From the NCBI GenBank assembly GCA_009733575.1, contig ML770063.1:1-21750 (forward strand): a stretch of 21,750 nt of DNA, in the 5' to 3' direction. The notes beneath the pieces are model-generated. The model had not been told where the DNA came from and made no database searches. It saw only the letters and a list, made by a program, of their open reading frames with translations. The translations under genes were made by a program, and so were the position numbers. This stretch comes from Gymnopus androsaceus JB14. Lineage: Eukaryota > Basidiomycota > Agaricomycetes > Agaricales > Omphalotaceae. Positions 9,250 through 18,924 of this stretch are shown one piece after another; position 1 is the stretch's first letter, and the number at the start of each line of letters is the position of its first letter.

Positions 9250-10085
9250 TACAAAAGTCCAAGTTATCGAGTGCTCTAGATTTTTGGATGGCGCATTGAG
9301 CTTGCTGCTTTTGACGAGGATTGGGAAGGAGTTAACAGCAGAATGGAGATAATCAAAGAGAAGCGCACCAATTCAATGAGAATAGGTCACTTGTCGACTA
9401 CCTACTGGGGCGCATTGAAAGACAAACACAACCCAAGAGGTGTTGGCTGATATCCCAGGCGAATAACATCCGACATAGGCCCATCCAGGTACTACTAGAG
9501 TTGATCTTGATATGGTTTGAAGGCCATTGGCAGTATCAGACTTAGAAGACAGGAGGTGTATCACACGTAGACGCCAATTCTAATCCTTGAACCCCTATGT
9601 TTTCACAGAAATAAGGCACAACGATTCGGATTCGACTTTCTTTCCAAGCCTCGCGCGAGGGTTCGTATTCGAGACCTTTACAAGTACTCCTTCTCGACAC
9701 CACCACAAGAAATCTAGACTTGCCTCGCTCACTCTTAGATAGTGCTTTCCTCTACCGTATGTTCTTGGAGTCTCCTACGCTCTTCCTCCGAAGCAACATG
9801 CATCGAGCCTTCGGGAGCATATATCCGTGCTTCTCAACACTCCTTACACCGGGGCTTGTGCAGTCATCAATATTGCACGAAGCATGTACCCTCTGAATCC
9901 GGGTCCATGGGTAGCGCAGAATGTAAATCAAAATCACCTTGAGCGTATATGGGATAGACGATACCACATCCCTTCCACAAGTGGCACGCACAGTAGGTAC
10001 GCACATCTAGACCGTCAGTATTATTACCGGGGTGTGTAGGAAAGCCTAGTAGGTCTGGGTGGATTATTGGAAATGAATTACGCGC
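9250..10085. other. Intergenic stretch without a supported gene
   Basis: Only short frames are present (60-85 codons on both strands around 9373-10039) and none is convincing. The one noticeable element is a perfect 12-bp palindrome, CCTCGCGCGAGG, at 9649-9660. Confidence 0.4.
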
Positions 10086-10089
10086 TGCA

Positions 10090-10945
10090 AGTTTCTACAA
10101 CTCAAGAAAGAAAGACTTCGTTCTCATCAATCGCAAATCATCTCCATACATTTTCCTCTGCCTAGACCAGCGACGACATAAACCTTGGCATCTTCTCCAT
10201 TCCTTTTAGCACTTTCTAGTGCACCTTATGAATTTGAATCTCCCATAATAGATCAAGGCAAATTTCGAATCTAGAATTCGAAAGAAAGCAGCAACACTCG
10301 CCAATGCAATGGCCAAGCTAATCGGAAGGGGTCTCGAAAGGCCCATAGTGAAGTAACAAAGTGAACGTTCAAGTCATAAACATTTGAGCCGACCAGTTTC
10401 GAAGGAACACACGTTGCATCTACACGATCTTTGTCACCGCTCCTCATTTACTTCTCTCCTTGGTCATTTTGAATGTCTGTACTAATCCTATTTTATTCAA
10501 TAATGAGCGGTGCCAGTACGGAACCGGGTTCGGAGTCAGCTGTAATGTAAAGTCGCAAGTGAGCCTGCTCAGTGCAAACCCACAATGGGGTAGTAGGCTC
10601 TGTGACGGGTCGACTACAGTGCGGCCATGAAGGTTGGATTGACAGGAAAGAAGTAGACTGATCGATACACATAAATTTAATTTGCGTATCGATCAGGAGA
10701 ATTATGTGACAGTTCCATTGGTCTGACGAGCCAAGGCTTCTGCCATTCCTTGACCAACTCCTGCAGTTCCGCCTGAATATCGCAACTGGGGCATGGGAAG
10801 AGGAGGAAAACTTCACGTTGACGATGTCCTGCTGAGCCTGGGCAAGTCTGACTCGCTTCAAGGCAAGAATTCGAAAGAAAGCAGCAACACCGGCTGCTGC
10901 GAGGGCCAAACTAATGGGAAGGGGTTTGAAGAGGTCCGTCGTTGG
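10090..10945 (-). pseudogene. Short-chain dehydrogenase/reductase fragments (L2)
   Basis: On the minus strand from about 10945 there is a hydrophobic anchor, KPLPISLALAAAGVAAFFRI, followed by KRVRLAQAQQD and KFSSSSHAPVAIF. One base out of frame come GGTAGVGQGMAEALAR and QTNG, the glycine-rich NAD(P)-binding start of a Rossmann-fold SDR. Homology stops at an inverted repeat (10658-10696). A second copy of the anchor occurs at about 10275-10345 (PISLAIALASVAAFFRI), followed downstream by AKRNGEDAKVYVVAGLGRGK, which resembles the internal GEDAKVxSVLAAGKGGK segment of fungal SDRs. The catalytic Tyr-Lys region was not found. The fragments are out of order, frameshifted and partly duplicated, so no enzyme can be made. 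The identity rests on motif memory. Confidence 0.55.
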
Positions 10946-11506
10946 ATATTAAATGCACAAATGGAGGTTTATAAACATGATGGAAGATGGAAGAGGACGC
11001 GTCGTCTCGGCTTACCATCTTTTATTTATTCGTCATTACAGCCCTGTCACCGCTGCTTTTATCCTAACAGAAGAACAATGCAGAGGCCACTCGAGTGAAA
11101 AGCAAGAACTGTAGAAGAATCTAGTGTGTTCACATGAGCGACGGAAGAAAGCTTGGAGGCGCTCAAATTTCGCAGTTAGCGCGTGCAGCTCTGTACGCGC
11201 TCTTTTTGGATTTCAGGATCTCAAATCGAACCTCCGTCGTACTCGAGCGCTAATCTAGTCTCGGTTCCAGATTTTGACCCTTGCAGTGTGATAAAATCTT
11301 CCCTCCTTCCTGCCTTCCTGCCTTCCTTCCTTCCCCTGACATGATTTGAAACCATCAAGAAGTTGCGTACTGAAGCTGAATCTTCGAAAGGTTCCTCCAA
11401 GTCAGAAACCGTCCTTTACAAGGCTCCCGATCTAAGATTGGCCCCAGTGTTTGCTCATCGCATAAGCTGTTCATGTCGGAAAAAAGCCACGGAGGATCAG
11501 GGGTTC

Positions 11507-12782
11507 ATGATGACTCGCGATTTGACTGGAATTTGCAAACCTCGCTTTACCCTGCCGGAATTGAACTACATAAAGGGCAAACGTCCCATGAAGCATCCCC
11601 AACTGCTGGTTCAGTTCCAACTTTCGTCGTTGCATACTAGAAGACATTCAATTTCATTTCATCACGACTATGCATTTCACACCGACCTTTCTTCCAATCC
11701 TCATGCATGGCCTTGTCTCTGTCGCACGTGCAGTGCCTCTACATGCCAATGTCGGTGCACCTTTCTAGCTAATAGCAGGGCACCAGAATACTATGAGCTT
11801 ATCCACCCTCTCCATTGTAGGCTGGCCTGGGTGATCTAGCAATACGCGCACCACTAACGATCAGATGTGCAGTCACAAACCAGCAAGGTGGCACTTCCAT
11901 CGTGCACGACGAAGCTCGAACCACGAAAATGGTGCAATGGGTTTTGGAGGATAAGTATGTGATGGAAACAGTCCTAGGGTCGACGGTTACTCCCCAGATT
12001 ACCTTTCCGAATCCCTCTCCTTATGCCATTAAAAAGCCCCGGAAGGGCTTGAGTGGAATTTACCAGTCGATTGCGAAGGCTGCGGAGGTCTCGGGGGTCC
12101 GACTTGCATACTTTCAGATCTTGGGTGGGTATAAAACTTGCAGAACACATGGCGTTCAGACCCTACCTTGCTATTTACTTGTTGGTGAGGATGCAAGGGG
12201 GGATCCTCTGTTCGGAATTATAAACCTCGCGCAAGGAAAAAGTTTAAGTTTACAAGGCTCACTGGCACTAGGTATGTAAATCGGTGTTATTCTGGATAGA
12301 ATTCAACCATGGCCTCATCGTAATGTTCTCCAGCTTCTTTTAGCGGCTCCCCGACACCAAACTTGAATAAGGAAGTGATGAAAGTAGCCGAGTCTTCGGT
12401 ACGATGGTTATTCCAGCAACCAGAGATGATCGCAAAGTTCGGATCTTTGGTAATTGCTTTCTTGAATGACTTCCCCCTTCCAAGTATTCCACCAGACGAT
12501 TCTGTTCATTTTCAATTTTACGGCGCACACGATTCTCCCTGCCCCAAAGAAAAACCATGCTTCGCTCTTGTGGGAATCAATCATGGACACGCTGTACATT
12601 ATGGAGCGGTATGGGATTATGATTATGGATTGGGAGTTGATCAAGCAAGAAAGCCTATTGTTGTTGCCCAAGTTACAGTTCCAAGAGGTATGTAAATCAC
12701 ATCTACATTGATCTTTGTCTCATTGCTTTCAGCTCAGGAGATTGCCTCGACCCACGCCTCTGAACATCGCGGTCCACAATGA
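11507..12782 (+). CDS. Gene X, copy 2 (unrecognised four-exon gene)
   Basis: Exons are 11507-11816, 11873-12271, 12334-12687 and 12733-12782. They join in frame to 371 codons (370 residues) through GT-AG introns of 56, 62 and 45 nt. The start is chosen at the tandem ATGs 11507/11510, the first in a frame already open from 11363. Exon 1 has six cysteines at residues 70-84 (PCLCRTCSASTCQCRC), possibly a metal site. Later parts include VQWVLEDKYVMETVLG, YAIKKPRKGLSGIYQSIAKA and VGINHGHAVHYGAVWDYDYG, and the end is SEHRGPQ. No signal peptide, membrane helix or known domain is evident. In exons 2-4, copies 1 and 2 differ by about six amino-acid changes and four silent codons, with no stop or frameshift, so selection is at most weak. 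A bona fide lineage-specific gene or the coding part of an unknown element are both possible. Confidence 0.6.
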
Positions 12783-12809
12783 CCATTAATCCTTTGATTT
12801 AGAGCATAT

Positions 12810-14680
12810 CTCAGTCACACTTGCTCCTGTTACTTAAAGTACTTATAAGTCGCTACAAGTGCTTTGCATTGAGATTGGTTTTCCTTCCTGACAACCATCT
12901 CCTCAGTCAGTCCGTCTATGTGCTGAGCTCAGATTCAGCTTATCAACACTCAAACAATGAATTTGGACCAACCAGAAACTTTTTTGTGATCATCCCATTG
13001 AGCTCACACTTGCATGAGTACGCTCCAGAGCTCGTTGCTGTGTCACATCAGCCTCATGAAATCCTTCAGCTTGCCTTAGAAAGGCTGTCATTTAGGTGTA
13101 GGACCTGGAAATAGGCTCGGCTACAGGGTAATTTGAAGGTAATTTGAATTTATTTATAAAAATCAATTTGGAACAGATGTTGAACACATGAAGGAACAAT
13201 TCTCTCTGAAATTTCTCTTTCGAACTAGAGCATTGGCCGAATGGAATACTTCAGTTGGTGTGAAAGAAACTTGAATAAAAGAGCCATTGAATATGCTGAG
13301 TACCGGTTAACTGCTTTTGTCTTGACATTTAATTTTTTCATTGGTGATAATTCAGGTCCTTCCACAGATTAGACTCAACCAAATGCGGGGATTTGACAAT
13401 GCTGGGCGCGGCAGATATGGTGGGGTTATTGAGCGGCTGGGAACAAAAGCTTACTTTCGGCCAAGCGTAAAATTTGAATAATCTTACCATCAAAAGTTGT
13501 GGCTGAGATTTTTAGGCATAGTGTTCCATCATGTCATATTTTGACGGATTTTATATATCCAAGCCTATCATAATAAACTTCCATGCAACCACTGTAGAGA
13601 TTGTATAAAAAGAACATCATCCTAAATGCAGTTCTACATTGGTAAAGATTAAAAATTTGCTTCTGGGCATCCTTTCCTCTTCTGGGTTTCGCATCTGTAC
13701 CTAATCATATGGTAATTTTTAAGGTTATGGAAAAATATACCTTTCATAAAACTAGAGAAGAAAAACATTAGACCAATTGAAGTATGAACCTTCTGCAAAA
13801 GGTCCAAAATTGTCATTTTTTGAACAGGAAATGAGTACTGTATAATTACGACCTACAAGTGCCTGGATTTTATGCGTTACGGTGGAACTTCAAAAAGTGG
13901 AGTTTCAGGCCAAAAATAGTGTTATGGAAAATCGTGTTTTTGGGCATTTTGGCCGCACATTTTTGGAATTTCGAGTTACTATTTTGCAATTCAAAGCTTC
14001 CTTGAACCCTTATGCGTTATGATTTTCAAAATGCACACAGTTCCCAGGGATGTGTTCGGTATATCGGGACTGTTAGGTGTATGTTATACAGTAATCATTT
14101 CAGCTGACTGCAACAATACAGCTACTCGAAGCCAGCTAATGCTTCATTCGCTCCCATGGTAATTGTACCATTTCAGCAGTCCCTTGAACGAATATTGGTG
14201 GATTTTGGTAACTCTATGTTCGCTGGCTGAAGGTGATTGCTTTAGCGATCTCTGTCTGAAAAATCGACATTCTTGGACTTTTGTGGAGCTCAACCTTCAA
14301 TGGTCTGATGGGTATTATCGCTTCTATAGTTCCCGCCCAGGTATTTAGTTTTTCCATAATCCTCTGAAATTATTTTAGGTGCTGCTGAAACTAATTATAT
14401 GGCAACCCGCTTGTACAAATATCGGACTCTAGGGGCTTCACATTCGACCGTGTCCTGCACGTGACACGGGTACTGAATGGACACGTCCCCAATACGTCTC
14501 CAAGCTTATTGTGCGCATTTGTTTACCGTCCGGTGCGGTGTAAACCGACATCGACACGGTCCATAAACCAGAATGCATTTATCACAACAGAAGGATATTA
14601 AACCAGATCTTATATAATAGTAACTGCGCCTGCACTGAGGAAAGAAGGATCCTCGATTCATTCCAAATTCCCAATCATTA
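12810..14680. other. Non-coding region after gene X copy 2
   Basis: 12810-13382 matches L1 6641-6756 plus 7811-8262. The rest shows no supported gene. It contains a small inverted-repeat element (13828-14101) and a group of GACACG/CGTGTC motifs (14446-14561). Confidence 0.5.
13828..14101. mobile_element. Small MITE-like element
   Basis: GAAATGAGTACTGTATAA (13828-13845) is inverted as TTATACAGTAATCATTTC (14084-14101), 17 of 18 positions pairing, around about 240 bp of AT-rich non-coding DNA. The target duplication is not clear; at most an AG is shared. Confidence 0.45.
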
Positions 14681-15305
14681 CATCATGACAGTATCTTTCC
14701 TCTTGGCCTGGCTTCCACAACCAAATAAATTTGCATCTTCTCATCCTTCTTGCACTTCTCTAGACCGCAGGATTCAGATCCTAATACAATTGAACACCGT
14801 ACCGATAATAAAGCAACTTGCGAATTTTGAATCCATACCTTCCTCGTCTCACCTCAAATGATGCGTGTCAAGTATGCAGAAGTACAAATCAAAAAAGTTT
14901 GCGACCACTCCTAGGAACCCGGCAGACGCTCTATCGGTCGTTTGCTCAACTCTCTCTCATCAGCGTCGCGTCACAATCGGAAAATTCGTGTTTGGGACCA
15001 GGAAAGTGGGTTTAGGGAATACCGAAGATTATGGCTTTGCGGCAGTTTCGTTTCGTCCGAGTGAGAGTGATGTGACAGTTTCCATTGGTCTGACGAGCAG
15101 GGCTTCTGCCATTCTTGACGTTCTTGCATCTCTTCGAATCATCGGCAACCGGGATGGAGGGGCGACTTTCGCGTTGACGAGGTCTGCTGAGCCTGGCAAG
15201 CTCTGATCGATTCCGACGGCAAGAATTCGAAGAGAAGCAGCATCCGACTGTTGCGAGGGCCAAACTGGATTGGAAGAGGTTTCAAGGTCTATCGTTGGAG
15301 ACACT
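14680..15305 (-). pseudogene. Short-chain dehydrogenase/reductase pseudogene (L3)
   Basis: Reading the minus strand from 15305, SDR-like pieces appear in order but in changing frames: an anchor remnant (LKPLPIQFG), AEALL then ARQTNGNCHITL, then LGRNETAAK (the GRN motif after beta-2), then CDATLMRE and VEQTTDRASAGFLGVVANF. A weak KKDEKMQIYLVV follows near 14740, equivalent to GEDAKV in L2. These correspond to roughly the first 200 residues of a fungal SDR, including the adenine-binding CDA-type acidic site. At least four frame changes are needed and the active-site segment is absent, so this is a pseudogene. A plus-strand frame at 14865-15206 is its antisense shadow. Confidence 0.55.
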
Positions 15306-15713
15306 AAATGGAAAGTTTATAAACATGATGGAAGACGAAGAGGACGCGTCGTGGTTCCATCCACCAAGTTGCTTTCATCTAATTGCCCAGAAAGACGATG
15401 CAGAGGCCACTCGAGTGAACACAGGAACTGTAGAAGAACTCTAGTGTGCCCACATGAGTGCCAGAGAGAAGGCTTTGAGGCGTCAAATTTCGCGTTGTAC
15501 GCGCTCTTTTTGGATCTCAATTCAATTCACTTTGATGTTTCAGCTATGTACAGTAGATTCTTAGTGTAAGTTCGCAGAGCCATTACAGAGTATACATATA
15601 TTCCTTCGATGTTATCCCGAAAATCAATATTCACCATGGTACGAGCTATGTCATAATCAGCTCCTCTCGCTCTCCTTGTTCATTCAAAACTCTGAATGTA
15701 CACCTGCGAACAA
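14680..15713. repeat. Partial duplication copy L3
   Basis: 15040-15440 is similar to 10690-11120 of L2. 15440-15713 is similar to 1-320 of L1 (for example ccttcgatgttatcccgaaa and atcaatattcaccatggtac in both), including about 120-320, which L2 lacks. L3 is more diverged than L1 and L2 are from each other and has no gene X, so it is the older or more decayed copy. 15714-15848 holds nothing recognisable and is probably the 3' untranslated region of the next gene. Confidence 0.75.
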
Positions 15714-15848
15714 TACAACCCAACTATTAAAAGAAAAAATACAATGTCAGAATCGATCTACAATCCCACACACATTACAGTACAAAGTTGAGTAAACCAG
15801 ATTTGAATGAACAGAGCCAGGGTAAAGTACTGAACCATGGGTGTTCTT

Positions 15849-16380
15849 TCACAAAAGCTTCGGGTTATTACGTTCAAGGAGCTGCATCTGTGGGCGATAC
15901 GCGTTTATAATATCTCCCGGGTTATTGATAGTACTGTTAGACAGTAAATCCTGAAGCGAGGCCGAAAAGGAGCTGGGCGAGGTCATGGAAGAGAACATGG
16001 AAACGAGGCGGCGAGATCTGCGCAGCGCTCCGTATATCCTACAAGCGATTATTTATCAGTAAGCAATATTCGCAGAATCGATAGAAACTCACCCTAACAC
16101 GGTCGAGACCCCAAGGAAGAAGTATGCAAAAACTAATAGATACAGCGAGACCGCGTCATCATCCAGGAGTTCTGAGCCTACATAGAGTAAAGGAAAGTCA
16201 CCATTAACATTCCAAACGAAAAAAGAAAAAAAAACGCGTGAAACTTCCCAGAGTGAACAGCAGGAAGAATCCCAGAAAGACAAACGTGATAGAATACATC
16301 AACTCCGCAAAGGCAATATACAGAACATGGTGTCTTGAGGAGAGGATTATTGACCGCTCTGCGGAACTCGATGTGCTCAT
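15849..16380 (-). CDS. Two-helix small integral membrane protein, 3 exons, 139 aa
   Basis: The model is exon 1 16236-16380, exon 2 16093-16177 and exon 3 15849-16038. Introns are 58 nt (gttttt...tatgtag) and 54 nt (gtgagt...cttgtag). The exons total 420 nt in one frame with no defect. The protein starts MSTSSSAERSIILSSRHH and has a helix VLYIAFAELMYSITFVFLGF continuing FLLFTLG. Then come SFTRSELLDDDAVS and a second helix LYLLVFAYFFLGVSTVLGI, followed by the basic YGALRRSRRLV. The soluble tail contains SSMTSPSSFSASLQDLLSNS and ends LLERNNPKLL. By the positive-inside rule the basic loop after helix 2 would be cytosolic. It resembles the first half of four-helix fungal membrane proteins, so it may be a shortened relative; the function is unknown. 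A TATA box lies 57 bp upstream. It is the only gene in the window that looks fully intact. Confidence 0.65.
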
Positions 16381-16436
16381 GCTGAACGGTGGGGGAGCAG
16401 GCCTGCTGTCTGAGCATCAAACAAATTCATTCCTCG

Positions 16437-16444
16437 TATTTATA
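16437..16444 (-). promoter_or_regulatory. TATA box of the two-helix protein gene
   Basis: TATAAATA on the minus strand, 57 bp before the ATG at 16380 and inside the 255-bp gap after the MFS gene stop. Confidence 0.5.
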
Positions 16445-17111
16445 CCAATTGCGAAGCCGTCGTTGCCGCCAAGTCTCAGGAAAAGATGGGATCAACTCCG
16501 CAACATTGTGGCGCTCGCTGGAAAGCTGTCCGATGCACACAAGTCAAGAGGCTTGGCCAAGAGTTGCGTCGCAATAATGGGTACAAGAAGAGGTACAAGA
16601 AATATCAAGAAAATCGGTCGTATAGGTCACCCTTTTCACAATGCGGCTTTTCCTGCGGTCTGATTATTATCATCAGCCTCTAGGCCCTAGTCATTGAACG
16701 TAAACCGGACACTCACCTCTATTGGAAGGAATACCATAAGTATGGCCGAAACCAGAAACAACGAGGCCGCGACAAAGATGGGTCTGTTTTCAAAGTCCAT
16801 CAGAAAGGACAGTATGCACAAGCAACATCAACTCACGCGTTAGCAGTAGCTTGTGAAGCGTTTCCCGACATAGGCGTCGTGACGATTTTGATCGCAGGGG
16901 CAAGAATACCAGTCATTCGATTGAAAGAAGAGCAAATGGCATCTCCCGTCCCTCGATGGGGAGCAGGAAAAACTTTAGTGGTAATCCATGTCAGCTGTTG
17001 ATTAATGGCTCTTCTAATAATGAAGCTTGCCTTCAGGCGTGTAGGCGTAAAGAACTAGAAGACGTCAGTTATAGAGGAAGATTGATAAGAAAGACACGTA
17101 CCACCATACAT

Positions 17112-17957
17112 CTAGATTATCATCATCGCAATTAGTCTTACAGGTGCTACAGGTGCAATAAAGAATCTGGAAAAGAACGTACAGCGTTTCTACAAACTAA
17201 ATCAGACCAACCGGTCGATAAAGAAAGAATCGAGAGACCTACTGCGTCAAAGAAGTAACACAAGAATAGGCTAGAACATCGTATGACATCATTTTTCATC
17301 GGAAAAAGGAGAGACGTGATTGGGGTAATCGGTTCCACGTTCAGGTTACATTTGTTGAACGTTCACTTCACTGTTTGCTGTTGGCTCACTGTACTATCTG
17401 TTAACCCTCCTACATCTCCAAATATATTATTATTGCTTCAACCAAATGCAAAAATTAATGATATTATGTGTTGTCTGTTGACTAATTGTACACTGTCTCC
17501 TGGTTGTCCAAATGTTGTCTGCCTTATGGATTATCAATTGACTCTTTTGACCGAAATATGTAGTAAAACTGAAAGGCGCATCACGCGTCGGCATCCCAAT
17601 TGAGGAACATCAAATTAAGCGCCCGGTAATTTATAATATATGTGAAAAAGACAGTCAACAGACAGCGACTGGACAATCAAAAGAGACTTACAAGCTACTC
17701 CATGCTGGTGAATACAAGGTGAGTACCCTTCAGAGTTGAGGCACAGCTAGTCCATCAAAAGAGGCTTACCCTTCATTATAATATGCTTGTAATATCTTGA
17801 TTGCTCAAGTATAATATAAGAGACATTGTATTAAAGATAGATAATCCTTTTTTTGCAATGTCCAACGTTCAACATAGAACAATCAGTAGAAAAGCGGGCA
17901 CGTCAAACGTTAGAGGATGTACATTAATGACATTTTTGATCACATCGATCAATTTAC
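17112..17957 (-). other. Expanded 846-nt intron of the MFS gene
   Basis: Donor gtaaat at 17957 and acceptor atctag at 17112 join FFI to MYGVLYAYTPE in frame. Other introns of this gene are about 45-60 nt, so about 790 bp is probably inserted DNA. It contains TGTTGAACGTT (17353-17363) inverted as AACGTTCAACA (17864-17874), and GTCTGTTGACT near 17470 inverted as AGTCAACAGAC near 17652. No complete element could be bounded. Confidence 0.5.
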
Positions 17958-18770
17958 AATGAAAAATGACTTCATAACATCGGCTTGCGTCGTGCTTGTG
18001 GTGAATAAAAACAAGAAAATTCCAGTGAGTGCAGTAAAAACCGCCATCGCAAGCTTCCGACCGCCTATCGAGAACCCAGATTCAGACTTTCGAGACCAGT
18101 CAACCACCAAGCAAGCGATGACTGACCCTGGGATGCTAAGGATCGAGAAGATGACATAGTTGCGGTAAGTTGTCGAGACACTAGAGGAACCACCTTCGAC
18201 GTGAGTCGTCAAGTACAAGGGGAAAAATCCATTAAAGAGCGGGTATGCGAGGCCAATGAGTCTGCAGAGAAAATGTGAAAATTATAGAAGGGAGCTAACT
18301 GGGAAACATAGTAAATCTATGGCAACTTTTCTTAAGAAAGTCGTTTTATACTTAAGTAATACTCAAGTAATACTTAAGTGATACCCAAGTTTGCACAAAG
18401 CAACAAATTAGTCGTCTAGCACTTATCACCTACAGTAAGTATTACTTAAGTAAACTCCAAGTATTTTTTACCTAAGTAATTAAGTAAAATGCAATCATAT
18501 TTCTTGGTCTGTGTCAAGTAAATAGTAGATAAAAAAGAAAGAAACATATTGTACTTGAGTAAGTAAGTAAGTAAGTATATAAAAAAATTCAACACTGTAA
18601 CATGAACAACTGTAATTGTTTCCTAAGAGAAATACTTACTTGAAAAATACTTAAGGAACATAAGTATTTCTTAAGTAATGTAAAGAAGCAAGGAAGTTGA
18701 CTGTTGAAGTAATGTAAAGGAGAAGGTTGGAGCCAGGAGGGAGCTCCGAGATCTAGGACAGAGGTGGGCA

Positions 18771-18784
18771 GGGGGGGGGGGGGG
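18771..18784 (+). repeat. Homopolymer run of 14 G
   Basis: Fourteen consecutive G between gtgggca and ccttttata, inside the intronic element. It is likely to be length-variable and error-prone in sequencing. Confidence 0.8.
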
Positions 18785-18821
18785 CCTTTTATATGCTAGC
18801 TGTAGAGATTTCCTAGTTAGG

Positions 18822-18882
18822 AACAATAGACAACTTTGCCATTGTTGCCAGTTTGGCAAGACAATGAACAGTTTCTATTGTT
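18822..18882. other. Nested cruciform of 61 bp
   Basis: AACAATAGA (18822-18830) pairs with TCTATTGTT (18874-18882). Inside, CATTGT pairs with ACAATG, and TTGCCA-gtt-TGGCAA forms the tip. It lies about 30 bp upstream of a TATA-like promoter. Confidence 0.5.
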
Positions 18883-18912
18883 CTCTTGGAATATCATGTG
18901 ATTTTTCCTACA

Positions 18913-18924
18913 TATATATAAAGG
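18913..18924 (+). promoter_or_regulatory. Strong TATA-type core promoter inside the element
   Basis: TATATATAAAGG is followed after about 15 bp by catcaacaccacctctcttc, a pyrimidine-rich start region like that of LTR retrotransposon promoters or highly expressed fungal genes. An 83-codon hydrophobic frame opens at 18929, but its composition (runs of L, Y and S from TTTAC repeats) looks non-coding. A nested solo-LTR fragment is one explanation. Confidence 0.35.

Larger units (their letters stand above)
10090..13382. repeat. Segmental duplication copy L2
   Basis: It contains SDR debris, the common block (11121-11215), gene X copy 2 and the downstream flank, collinear with L1. L2 lacks about 119-917 of L1; its junction is ggatctcaaatcgaac, with bases shared by both breakpoints. 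It also lacks the transposon stack and the 6757-7810 segment. Its part at about 10690-11120 is also similar to 15040-15440 of L3. Confidence 0.85.

Noticed and set aside
9373..9564. Minus-strand frame with WAYVGCYSPGISANTSW, reminiscent of the start of a WSC domain
   Set aside because: Only this short stretch fits; the later cysteine spacing of a WSC domain is missing and no neighbouring exon was found.
9742..10039. Overlapping 66-84 codon frames on both strands
   Set aside because: No recognisable motif, no splice extension and no preferred frame.
14684..14860. Short plus-strand frame starting MTVSFLLAWLP after a TATA-like site
   Set aside because: It overlaps the antisense of the SDR remnant in L3, and the hydrophobic start is too short to be convincing.
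16238..16663. 141-codon plus-strand open frame
   Set aside because: It is antisense to exon 1 of the two-helix protein gene and to the last MFS exon, and its peptide shows no family features.
18545..18580. AAGT repeats considered as a CRISPR-like or telomeric array
   Set aside because: It is a simple microsatellite without spacers, and the unit is not a fungal telomere repeat.
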